A DNA stretch of 64,000 bases. Origin: Hyaloperonospora brassicae. Taxonomy: Eukaryota > Oomycota > Peronosporomycetes > Peronosporales > Peronosporaceae. Below, one piece after another: positions 1 through 10,549 of the stretch. The first letter of the stretch is position 1; every line of letters starts with the position of its first letter. The stretch is from contig CANTFL010001204.1 in assembly GCA_947650285.1 (NCBI GenBank), positions 124,001-188,000 of the forward strand, read 5' to 3'. The position numbers were made by a program, and so were the translations under genes. The notes under the pieces are model-generated. The model worked only from the letters and a program-made list of their open reading frames with translations. It was not told the origin of the DNA and made no database searches.

Positions 1-719
1 TCTTCGACACCGCTATCTGGGCCATCTCACGATCTTATTCTTCTTTGAATACGATCTTCGATCCGATTGATTTGCCGATTCGGTGATCCATGCGATTCGA
101 TCCCAGCACTTCCTTCTTCTTTCTTGCCGATCCGGCGGGTTTCTTGGCCGTCTTCCTCAAGTTTATGTCTGGTGACCTGCTGACGAGGGTATTCGATCCC
201 GGCACATTCTTCTTCTTTCGCGCCGATCCGTCGGGTTCCTTGGCCGTCTTTCTCGTTTTAGTGTCTGGTGACCTGCTGACGAGGGTATTCGATCCCGGCA
301 CTTTCTTCTTCTTTCGTGCCGATCCGACCAACGTCTTACTCGTATTAATGTCAGGTGACCTGCTGACGAGGGTATTGAGTTTGGCTTTCTCCGTTTTGGT
401 TTTCACCATTGGATTTTCATCCAGCAGATCGCTCTTTGCAGAGCGATCTGCGGTGACCCCCCGAAAGGGCCCTAGGAGGTATTTGAGGTTTGTCTTCCAG
501 ATCGATCTCCCGATCTTCCTCTTCCATTTTCATTTCATCAGAGCCCCTCCCAAAACTCTGATGACCTGAGGATCTTGTGTTATTGCGTGTCTGTGTCGAT
601 CCCTCTGTCGCTGACACTTCTTTCCCAGGTTCTTGCTTGATCTTGACATCTTCGCCAGTGGACTCACAATTAATCCAGAGGCCTCAGAAGATCCGGGCAC
701 GCGCACCATTTTAAAGAAG
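1..719 (-). pseudogene. Gag-like internal region of an unnamed LTR-type element
   Basis: Reading on the minus strand from the end of the left inverted-repeat arm, open stretches at about 530-760, 417-617 and 35-409 follow each other in shifted frames. They read like the low-complexity front of a retrotransposon Gag: an acidic patch with EEEDREIDLED, then repeated units carrying SARKKK. No zinc knuckle, protease or RT is visible before the window edge, so the family cannot be named. The order (LTR-like arm, leader, this region) is inferred from the arm being shared with other copies while this part is not. It could also be host sequence next to a truncated insertion. Confidence 0.4.
90..372 (-). 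repeat. Coding-type tandem repeat, about 96 bp units
   Basis: Three units are visible. The shared DNA string GGTGACCTGC starts at 171, 267 and 354, giving spacings of 96 and 87 bp, both multiples of three. On the minus strand each unit of 32, 32 and 29 residues begins NTLVSRSPD and carries GSARKKK followed by a PGS- or LGS-type end. The in-frame spacing and the constant basic SARKKK core suggest selection on a peptide (possibly nucleic-acid binding) at some time. The function is unknown. Confidence 0.7.
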
Positions 720-2480
720 TCTATCTCACAAAATTGCTTTAGTGAGGGTCGATCTTCCATTTTCCCAGACTTGCCGACTCACGGAGGGGGTACTCCGATC
801 CGTGCCTTGTTGTATAGCCTTGTGCTCACCTTTTGTACCCGCCGGTTGGGCTGGCTTGAGCTCTTCGTAACGGCCTTGGGAGATGTCGATCTCGCTGAGG
901 GTTTGGGGTTGAGAGTTCGCTTCCGGTGCGGAAATCTTCACACCACGAACGGGTGTTCTGCGATCTTGATCTTGAGTCGCGGCGATCTCTATCTGGAAAC
1001 GTCGCGATCTCGATCTTGAATCACACCGATCTCGATTCATCCTCGTGATCGGGGTCTTTGCTGTGCGGAAATCTTCACTCAGCAAATAATAGTCTTGCGT
1101 CGATCTTGCGTTGGGATCGGTCCGATCTGGTCTTGGGATCGGCCGATCTGGTCTTGGGATCGGCCGATCTTGCCGGAAGTGCGCAGTGTAGCAGATAGGT
1201 ATTGCGCTTCGCCAAAATGAAACGTGCCGATCTGCCCTGTAAATCTCTTCAGTCTTGCCCGGTCTTGTCTTGAACTCCTTGTCCAGATCTTCTGACCACT
1301 TGATCCGTCTCGCGATCTTGTGTCCAAAATCCTTTTCCTTGTGTTGTTGTTTGCTGCTACCCTAGCAGTTTGAGTTGAGTTGAGTTACCTTAACCCCACC
1401 TTGGCCAACAATCTAAGATGAGTACACGAAACACGGCGCGGCGAAGTCTCTTGATCGCCGGGAGGCCAAATATCCTGCCCGGAAGAGAAGTCTGCGACGT
1501 GCTTTATATGTAGAAACGGTAACTGTTTTATTATCCAACCAATTATTAGCCATCCTATCCTTAAGCCTATTCCAAACTGTAGGTCACTCTTCAAGTCGAT
1601 ATCACCTTTAAGCTTGACCGCCCCCTTGAACACGTGTCGAGATTTCGTGACATGTACTCCAAAGATAGCGCCAATACTCCCGATATCGTACCTAGACGAC
1701 AAAAAAGGGACCAAATTCCAAATACGGTACCAAATACTCAATTTTGGTACCGAAAAGTCCAAAATAGTACCCAAATGCCGAATGTGTCTAAATCCATTTT
1801 GCGACGTCAATTCAACCGGCTTCCACTGGCTCTTTCGATCTGAACTTTTGGGACATCACTTATGGACCTTCATCAAGCATGTTTATTACTATTCAACAGC
1901 TCCATCACCGATATATCCATAGTCAGCAGGGAACATGACCGATCTAAGGTCCGATTCGAGATCGTTGAAGATCGTCACAGTACAATCCGGCCATATATGT
2001 TCTTCCGTTCATTTTGTGTACTCCGATACCATCCTCAAGGGTTTTTCTGCTCAACGGGACCATCCACAGGTCTTACAACAGTCCCATGGACTCTCACGAA
2101 CATCCACACTTCCAGATCGGGTCATAATTAACCTAAATCAGTACTCCCTCTGGGAGACCGGTAAAGAGTGTCACCGATCTGCAGGATGTTACACCTTCGT
2201 CAAAGAGTCATATCACATCACCTGGTCCCAGATCCTTGTCCTAGCTCGCTCCATAGAAATTGTTCTATTTGTCGTCTTGTCCCAGATCGCTCTGTCTCAG
2301 GTCGATCCATATCCATCAATCTGGAGACAATTGGATCGGATCGCCGATCCCCGTTGAGATCGCTTTCTATCTACTTAATGGATCGCTAAGTCCCTTGGCA
2401 TCATTTTCCACCACTAAGTGACGCCTTAACTAAGTAGTCACCGATCCACGTCATAAAATTTGATTAATGACTTTGCCACA
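720..2480 (-). repeat. Left arm of large inverted repeat (LTR plus leader of LTR-type element)
   Basis: This segment reappears in reverse complement at 3648-5440. Read on the minus strand it starts TGTGGCAAAG at 2480, which fits a retroviral-type TG terminus. It runs through a diverged part (2480 to about 1385) and then a part (1385 to 720) almost identical to the other arm. The near-identical part holds an open frame of 119 codons (726-1085) rich in Arg, Ser and Asp. A string CTCAAG followed by TGGTCAGAAG lies near 1295 and could be LTR end plus primer site; this is a guess. There is one extra 21-bp GATCGG-rich unit (near 1120-1165) compared with the right arm. Confidence 0.75.
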
Positions 2481-3647
2481 CAAGTACATAAGTGATCTCC
2501 TGAAGAATAACACGAGATTACGTCAACCCCAATCTCGGTGTGAAGATTTCCACAGCGAGATCAAACATTGACCCCATCGCAAACACGGTCAAGTTTTCCA
2601 TTGACACGAGTCCACCTGGAAGAGTGCAACCCGCCCCACCGACGGGTACACAAGGTGAGGAAGGCTGTCAAGAACACGGAATCGGAGTACCCCGTCCGCT
2701 AGTAGGTCGTCCACGCGCCAGTGGGGGTTCGGTATCGACTCCTTAAAAGATCGATCACCACTTCAAGACAGACCTATCAGCGGCTATTTCTTCCGTCAAG
2801 GCGACTCTTACCGCAAAAGTTGAAAATCCGCGCAGTTCGCTTCCAAGCACAAATTGGCCTCTGACATACAAGCTGCTAAGCGTTGCACCATATTTGGATT
2901 TCGGGCTCCCCAAGTATTCCCTAAAACGCCCATTCTTATGGACCCAGCTGAATATTTGGAATCGGCCTATTTTAAATTAAACGAATATTGGTCTGGTATC
3001 TACGATTTGCGGTCAAAGTAATATTTGAACGCGCATACTACTTGGGAATGCACGTATTTTTTGACCTGAGCTTCCTTGACCGGCTCATGTACAACATAAC
3101 TGTGATGGAGCGGGATTTACAAGATTGCTGATGTGACCCCGCTTTTGCACCGGTGCCCAGACGACCTACTATCGAAGAATGTGCTCCGTTTTCGCGTAAT
3201 AAGCTTTCCTTACCTTGTGTACCCGTCGGTGGGGCGGGATGAACTCTTCCCGGTAGACTCTTGTCGATGCTAAACTTGACCGTATTTGGGACGTGGGTGA
3301 TTGTTTGGAAATCTCCACACGATCACAGGTAGCTTGTAGATGCGCGATATGAGCTATCTGGATCTCAACGAGATCGCCTTGTCCAATATGCAGATCTTGA
3401 TCTGCTTGATCTTTTGACCACTTGAGAAGTCTCGCGATCTTTATCACCCTTTTCTTCTTGCTGCATCCGATCGCAGTTGTTGTGATTTTGTGAAATTCCT
3501 GAACGCTCCTGCCTAAACATTTCAGGTGCGACACTTGCATAGACGAACGGCGCAACTCTTTGTTTCGTCGAAAGGCCAAAGATCCAGACCGGAAGAGATG
3601 ACGCGTGTCTTCTGAAGTAAATTGAGCTCTGTATAATGTTAGCCAAC
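2481..3647. other. Spacer between inverted arms with further fragments of the same element
   Basis: No gene is supported. At about 2530-2730 there is a plus-strand copy of the element's leader, recognisable from GTGTGAAGATTTCC and a GACGGGTACACAAGGTGAGG string. At about 3210-3645 there is a minus-strand leader and LTR fragment, which stops exactly where the right arm's TGTGGC begins. The 2740-3200 stretch is unexplained. The simplest reading is serial nested insertion of one family into itself, in both orientations. Confidence 0.5.
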
Positions 3648-5440
3648 TGTGGCAAAGTCACTAATCGAATTTTGGGACGTGGATCGGTGACCCCACAGTT
3701 AAGACGTTACTTGCTGGCGAAAATGACACCTAGTGATCCAGCGATTCAATAGGAGACGAAAGATGATCCCCACGGAGATCAACGATCCAATCCAACTGTC
3801 GCCAGAGTGATGGAAATGGAACGATTTAAGACGAGGAGTAGAAAGAGATGAATTCAATGGAAAAATCTGGGACGAGTTGCAGATATATATGGTTTCCAAA
3901 GGTACATCTGGGACCAGGTGGTGCGATATGATTCTGTGATGAGGGTGTAACATCCTACAGATCGGTGACACTCTGCACCGGTCTCACCATGGGAGTACTG
4001 ATTGGGGTTAAGTATGGGCCGATCTGGAAGTGTGGATATTCATGCAAGTCCAGGGAGTTATTGTAAGACATGTGGAGGGTCTCGTGGACCAGATAATTCC
4101 TGAATGGTGGTATTATAGCACGTACAATGAGCAAAGAACATCTACTGATGAATTGTATCGTGTCGATCCTCAACGATCTCGAATTGGACATCAGATCGGT
4201 CATGTTATCTGTTGATTATGGATATATCGCAGATGAGACTTTGGGATCATGATGAATATGTTTGTTGAAGGTCCACGAGTGATGTCTCACAGGTTCATAC
4301 CGAAAGAGCCAGTGAAAGCCGGTTGAATTGACGTCGCAAAACGGATTTAGACACATTTGGTATTTGGGATCTATTTGGTTTTCTTTGGTACCAAAAATGG
4401 GGATTTGGTACCATATTTGGGAGTTGGTCCTCATATTGGCGGCTAGGTACGATATCGGGAATAATGACGCTATCTTTGGAGTACTGGTGATGAAATTTCG
4501 ACACGTATTAAAAGGGGATGTCAAGCTTAAAGGCGATATCGGTTTGGAGTGTGACCTATGGTTTAAAATAGGCGTAAGGATAGGTTGGCTATCAATTTGG
4601 TTGGTAAATCAGCATGCTTTAACTCTACTTCTTCTGCTCACGACGCGCGCCCCCCTTCTTCTCCGGAAAGGGTATCTTTGGCTTCCCCGACGGCTTGAGG
4701 CACGCGTGTTGTTAGGGAATTCAAGACCGATCTTGGATTGTTGGCCAAGGTCGAGAAGAGCAATTCCGGAAAATCGGGCTGGATCGATCAAGCTATTACA
4801 CTCAACTCAAACTGCTAGGGTAGCAGCAAACAACAACACAAGGAAAAGGATTTTGGACACAAGATCGCGAGACGGCTCAAGTGGTCAGAAGATCTGGACA
4901 AGGAGTTCAAGACAAGACCGAGCAAGACTGAAGCGATCTACAGGGCAGATCGACACGTTTCATTTTGGCGAAGCGCAATACCTATCTGCTACACTGCGCA
5001 CTTCCGGCAAGATCGGCCGATCCCAAGACCAGATCGGACCGATCCCAACGCAAGATCGACGCAAGACTATTATTTGCTGAGTGAAGATTTCCGCACAGCA
5101 AAGACCCCGATCACGAGGATGAATCGAGATCGGTGTGATTCAAGATCGAGATCGCGACGTTTCCAGATAGAGATCGCCGCGACTCAAGATCAAGATCGCA
5201 GAACACCCGTTCGTGGTGTGAAGATTTCCGCACCGGAAGCGAACTCTCAACCCCAAACCCTCAGCGAGATCGACATCTCCCAAGGCCGTTACGAAGAGCT
5301 CAAGCCAGCCCAACCGGCGGGTACAAAAGGTGAGCACAAGGCTATACAACAAGGCACGGATCGGAGTACCCCCTCCGTGAGTCGGCAAGTCTGGGCAAAT
5401 GGAAGATCGACCCTCACTAAAGCAATTTTGTGAGATCGAC
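3648..5440 (+). repeat. Right arm of large inverted repeat (LTR plus leader of LTR-type element)
   Basis: Reverse-complement partner of 720-2480. It starts with TGTGGCAAAGTCA at 3648. The first part (3648 to about 4800) is clearly homologous to the left arm but much diverged (roughly three quarters identical by eye). The last part (4800-5440) is nearly identical, and the 119-codon frame at 5074-5433 differs from its partner by a single residue. Homology stops within a few bases of 5440. GATC is very dense between about 5000 and 5200. A related 1.1 kb copy lies at 55500-56597. Confidence 0.75.
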
Positions 5441-5960
5441 CTCACCACACAACCATTTCACAAATCATACGACCTAGCCTTCCATGCCGAAGGCACTCGC
5501 TACGCGTCGTCCAATTCATCCCTCTACCTTTTCTAACCCGTAGGCTTTCGATTTATCCCCTACCGCTGACTCAATTCATGATCTGATCTGGGATCATATT
5601 TTCTTTTGAATACGATCCCATATTGTACCGTATCCACGATAAGATCGGATCGGATATCGGATCCAATTCCCTCCCGGGTCCGATCCCTTCTTAGATCGGA
5701 TCCCCTATTGAGCCGTGTCCACCATGAGATCGGATCCACTCTCGGATCCTATCCCTTCTTGGATTGGATCCACTCTGGATGACGGGATCAACTCCCAAAT
5801 CGGATTCAGTAATTGTCATCCACCCATCCAAACTTCGTACCTTGACCGGGCGGAACGGCAACCCCTTCTTCGTACCTTTTTACACCATTATTCGATCCAC
5901 TTCTCCACATAACTATTTTCAGTGTATAAAACCACGGCATCCGGTACGATGCCTCGACCA
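5441..5960. repeat. GATC-rich imperfect repeats beside the right arm
   Basis: From about 5600 to 5790 strings such as AGATCGGATCC and GATCCCxTATTGxxCCG recur at roughly 85 bp spacing, and CTTTGAATACGATC resembles the left edge of the window (positions 41-60). This is probably internal sequence of the same element or a decayed satellite. No reading frame of interest was seen. Confidence 0.4.
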
Positions 5961-7339
5961 GATGGCTTGCCGCTGAATTGTTATCAGGTCGAATTGACCC
6001 TTTAGAACATTAGCTTAGAGGTGACCTATGGTGACTAGTTTTATCGAGGAAATGTGACTAAGTTACAGCGACTGGTGCAAATTTTGATGCTCTATAATTA
6101 CGGATGTCTCAAAGTACTCAGTAAGTATTTATCCATTTCTCCTTAATGTGGAAGATAAACCAGGGTTCACATTATTCGTTCCCGCTTGGTCGTGTTTTGA
6201 ACGCTCATCCGCACTACGACCAATATGAGTTTGGTTCGGAAGTCAATATCCTCCACGCCCAGATTCGGTTGCAAGTCGAACTGCAACTAATTGTGATTCA
6301 TTATCTTCGGCTGGGGCTATTCTACCAGATTTCATCAAGGCTTCGATAGCGCCTCTTGAGGAGCTTTGGATATGGTTCTGATGCAGTTGAGGTTTGAACA
6401 AACCTGTTGGCGCTGGAACAAGGTCCTTCATCGCGGTACGATTGTTTAAAATTTTATATAGAAAGATCCTTGGATCTTTTTGCATTGAGGCTGGATCTCG
6501 TACGGTCGAACCCCGGCGCCATTTTTATTCGCCTTCTTTGTTTAATTTATACTGGTTTTTTGACGGTCAAGCTTCACAATGCAAGACTTCAAAGCGGATG
6601 TCCAGCATATTTGGTCATCAGTTTCGTAGAAAATTGTACCGATCTTTTGCACGGCCTCCGACGCAGTAAGCACTTTCTTATTACGAGTACAGCTTTGGTT
6701 CGACAAATGATATGCAGATCAATAAGGTCAAGCTAGTGCCATTGCCATTCCGAACCTGTTATGATTCTTTCGGACTTTTTCGTCTAAATCTTAATCAATT
6801 AGGCGCTGACGCTGAAGGTAATCTGGCTGACCCAGTTGATTGAAAACTACTTTAAAATCAGCAATATGATTTCGTTTGGCTTCATATTTGCTCGCTGATA
6901 TACCGAGACGTTTGGTTTGTTTCAACCCACCAAGAACGTGCTCTTTGTGGGCAAATGTTGATTTTGCAGCAATCTATTCTACTCATATTTTGGCATTCGA
7001 CCAGCGTCTATTACGTTCCCTCAAATTAGCTCAACAGTCAAATTAACCCACCTGTCTATCGCTTTATTTAAAGCCGCATGTCCCAAATGCCTGTCAAAAC
7101 CTGATGGACTCTTTCACCTAAGCAAGGGGACTTCGGTCTATCTCGGGTCAGGAATATGGTACACAACTTACGGATCTACATGCTGTGCCACGTTCTTTCG
7201 ACGACCAGACATCAATCCTTCAATGATCGTACAACAGGAGCGGAACCTGTTATTCGATAGTTCAATCAAAACGTTATCCCTCGAGAGTGTGATCTTGATA
7301 TCTGATACGCGGCAGTAACGACAAGCAAGCACATTAACT

Positions 7340-7410
7340 GACCCCAGCGGCCGAGTGGATAAGCATAGACACCGGGACCGGGAGGTACGTGGGTCGATAC
7401 CAGTATAGGG
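7340..7410 (+). repeat. tRNA-derived (SINE-type) head candidate
   Basis: The string GGCCGAGTGGATAAG at about 7349-7363 resembles the D-arm/A-box of a Ser/Leu-type tRNA. About 30 nt later GGGTCGATACC resembles a B-box (nine of eleven positions by my count). The acceptor stem and a normal anticodon arm cannot be folded, so this is not a working tRNA gene. A decayed tRNA-derived SINE is the better reading; such SINEs are known in Phytophthora. Confidence 0.35.
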
Positions 7411-9289
7411 GCAGCAAGATTACACATCGCTGGAGAGTGGATAACAAAGCCGAAAATAATGGGTTGTACGCGTACCCGAATATACCGCAGCATTTACCTC
7501 TATATAACGACAAGCACAGATAATACCGTCTCGTCCAAAACTCACCGCTAAGTAGCACGAGGATACTACTGACATTTGGTATGCTTTGTCTGAATAATTT
7601 TGAACAATTTGTAACAACAACCAATTTGTTGGTCGACAGTAAATTTAAGCTAGAAAAACTAACTGCGCCGCTGATAAACAATATTGACACCTTTTCAGTG
7701 TGAATGAGCGCTGTTTAGATCGTCATTCTTAGTGGTCAGTGCTGAAATCACTATTGGTCAAACGAAGCCTATTTCGAACCCATGGTTTGTTCCGGGCTCT
7801 CGGGATTTTGATTGAGAGGGTAAGCTTTATCTATTTTCCGCTCGTCCATCCAAACATGTGTCTTCAGTATCGGAGTTCATAGCTTATTGAAACATTTACG
7901 AAATACTCAAAAGGCCCAGTAACGCCATAGTATTTGCGCGACTCTCGCTGATGGCGTGTTAAGTCCCAATACTTGGCTGGAATCAGTGTGTCACGTGTTT
8001 GTAAAAACATCATCAAGCCTGTGGCCTCATTGTTGCCTTTGTCACGTCTGGGCCTGAAATCGAGTCCGACGGCAGCGATGTGGAGTCGCGACTTAAAATG
8101 GGGTAGAATTTTCTTCTTTATTACAATAAATTGCGATTTATGATACTTCTTAATTGTATTATTCATGTTCATCATGTTTCAAAAACGATTCCGTTGCATC
8201 TTCCTCATTTCCTTCATATGTGTGCTGTCTAGAGACGGTATCCCATTCATCGCAGCATTGTGACGTTGCAGATCAAGTATGAACTCTTTGGCTCGGCCAT
8301 TTTCAAACACTGCTTGGATCGTCTCTTAAATGGGGGCCGTTAATTCTATTAATCATGGATATAACAATGGATGCAAAAAGGGCTTACAAGTAACCCCTTT
8401 TTGTGGGGTCCCCGATATTCCAGCTAGTACCATTTCAATGTCTTTGGGTGCATCGGGGCGATATTCGATTTAATGACGCTGCGAAAACGTTCTAGGTGCA
8501 TAAGCACAGTTCCACACGCTTTCGTATCTCCATGAGAAGTGTTAGCCCAAAGAATCAGTTACACGCTGTTTTGGTCATTCCAGTTCTACATTAATGCAGC
8601 TACTTTGTTACCGTCTTAGCATCTGCAGCAACTTTGGCCTTTTGGGCTTCATAGTGTCGATGATTCGACAGATCAGCCCGGCATCGTTATTTCGCCTGGC
8701 ACTTATCCTTGTCGTTTTCCGAGATGCCTTAACGCGCTTTATCGTTTATGTACCATTACGGTCATGTATGGCGTCTTCTTTACCGCCACCTTTCCAATGG
8801 GAATTCCTATTCTATTCTAAAAGTTATAAGGATGTTATGGCTTGTGTCGCTATCTTTTATCCTTGCGTATTTCTCGCTTTGCCGCTACGTTTGCTATTAA
8901 TCGTTTGAATCGAGGCTTTTGCTTTGATCGCGTCTTTGTACCTTCTCCTCAGAGCTTCCGTCTTTAGATATCGAAAATTTTGTCTTCTTGTTTACTCTTT
9001 TTGATCTTATTGTTTTGCTATCCTGTTCATGGGTACGGCTTACTCCGATTCAGCTTTATAATTGCGTAGCCGTTTTGGAGACATCATGGTCAAACCGATA
9101 ATACGGACCTCTAATGACTTCTACTACAACCGTTACGTACTACTACCGACCGCCTCCCTCGGAAAGGTTTCAGTGCAAGCTCCCAGGTTACAATGGGTTG
9201 CGAGCACTCTTTTTAGTATTCATTGCACAAACACAATTTAGCACCCGAAGGAGTTTATCGCAATTAGTTCTGATGGGCAGTTTTATGTC

Positions 9290-9410
9290 GCGGGTGGGGA
9301 TCGAATCCGCCACACCGACGCACATCCGTGGTCTTAAACCACTACACTTAATCGACATGATTAACTAGAGGAATATGCTATCCATTAGACCACTTGGTTG
9401 TTGGACTTCG
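9290..9410 (-). repeat. tRNA-like relic with A- and B-box-like strings
   Basis: On the minus strand TGGTCTAATGG (near 9383-9393) fits the A-box consensus and GATTCGATCCC (near 9297-9307) fits the B-box with one mismatch. Between them is a second D-arm-like string, so the segment looks like two tRNA pieces joined or a SINE head rather than one functional tRNA. Confidence 0.3.
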
Positions 9411-9987
9411 TATCCTCATCCTCCGATCTATCTTCACCTGATGTCCAGCAGTCGCTCACGATTATTTGGACGCGCAATTCACTCGCTCTATTGCTATGTT
9501 TTCACTCAGTCAGTGACTTTGGTCAATGACTCACTTACCTTGGTAACTCACTCTTCTACCTTCGGATTAAGTCTTGAGATTCCATACTTTTAGACTTTCT
9601 TTGCCTTCGTATATCGACGTACGGTAGTTAGGACCATTGTTGGACATAAGTGTAATGTTAGTTAATTCTCCCAGATTATGTACTTAGCAATACTGTATAT
9701 ATAAGCGGTACACCACAGGATGCCCTTACCCATGCACTGTGGTTGTACACCCAAGTGTACCACCATTACAGTAAGATATGGAGTGGTTTTCCATACTTTG
9801 ACGACATGAAGCTAAGTATTTCAACGGCTCACGACCTTGCTAAGTAGCTGTTCAATGACCGGAACTTAAACGAAAGTACATCCCATTACCAGTTACTATG
9901 CTGTAATGATTTGGCCTGCATACACCCACCGTTCAGGTAAGACTTAAAACGTTGATACCAAGAGCTGAAGTTTGACATAGCCATAAA

Positions 9988-10379
9988 TGTAACGGGCACA
10001 CCCTTGCGTGAACTTAACGCAAGGGTATCGGTGCCCCGACAGACGTACACAAGGCAAGCGAGGAAGCGTAGGATAAGGTAAAAGCAGAACTGTTGTATTA
10101 ATATAATTAAGTCTTTTAACTACTGTCTCTTTGTTTGACTTAACTTAATTATGCTAATATAACTGAGTGTATGGTGACGTCTCGTTACCACTCATTGCGC
10201 GCGTCTTGCGGCGATTAGTGGGTTGATATCATCAAGATATCAACCAATGAACAGACTAGTTGGTCGACCCTTCAATGTCACCGCTTCGGTGATATTGTTT
10301 AAATAATATTCAACTTCATATTCTTTATTGTCACTTTCTTTTAAAGTGACACTTCCATGTAACGGGCTGCCCCGTTACA
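9988..10379 (-). repeat. 3' LTR of chromovirus copy 1
   Basis: A 392-bp repeat bounded by TGTAACGGG and CCCGTTACA, matching 17586-17978. It contains several self-complementary strings: GGTTGATATC with GATATCAACC, CACCG with CGGTG, CACTTT with AAAGTG, and CCCTTGCGT with ACGCAAGGG. The terminal ten bases form an inverted repeat with the other end. Confidence 0.92.
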
Positions 10380-10393
10380 TCAACCCCCCCCTT
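10380..10393 (-). other. Polypurine tract of copy 1
   Basis: Read on the element's sense strand, AAGGGGGGGGTTGA lies immediately before the 3' LTR. A purine run at this position is the plus-strand primer for reverse transcription of LTR elements. The same G-run, interrupted by a solo LTR, is seen in copy 2. Confidence 0.85.
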
Positions 10394-10549
10394 AACTGAT
10401 AGTCACCGTGTGACTATCGAAAATAATGGCGGCCACCCGTTGGTCACCATTGGGACAGGGAGCACTTTTTGGGTCCGTTCCATTCACTTTCCTCTCGACC
10501 TCGCATGGTTAACATGTCTATGCGGGGTGACTCAAGGCACACATAGTCT

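Larger units (their letters stand above)
5961..9987. other. Gene-poor stretch, no supported gene
   Basis: AT-rich sequence with many stops in all frames. Open stretches at 7864-8175 (minus) and 8594-8908 (plus) have no recognisable motif, start context or conserved neighbour. The minus strand around 8400-9000 reads as a basic, stop-riddled peptide that may be an old transposase or other coding relic, but I cannot assign it. Two tRNA-like segments are listed separately. Confidence 0.5.

Noticed and set aside
720..5440. Arms as terminal inverted repeats of a DNA transposon
   Set aside because: The arms contain retroelement-style TG termini and a leader, a third related copy stands alone at 55500-56597, and the spacer holds only more fragments of the same family with no transposase.
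7340..7410. Functional tRNA-Ser/Leu gene
   Set aside because: No acceptor stem, no normal anticodon arm and an imperfect B-box.
8594..8908. Hydrophobic 104-codon plus-strand ORF as a membrane protein
   Set aside because: AT-rich random hydrophobic text with no homologous copy or promoter; the opposite strand looks at least as coding-like.
9290..9410. tRNA-Leu(TAA) on the minus strand
   Set aside because: A loop with TAA can be drawn, but the T-stem has a mismatch at the conserved G-C pair and the acceptor does not pair.
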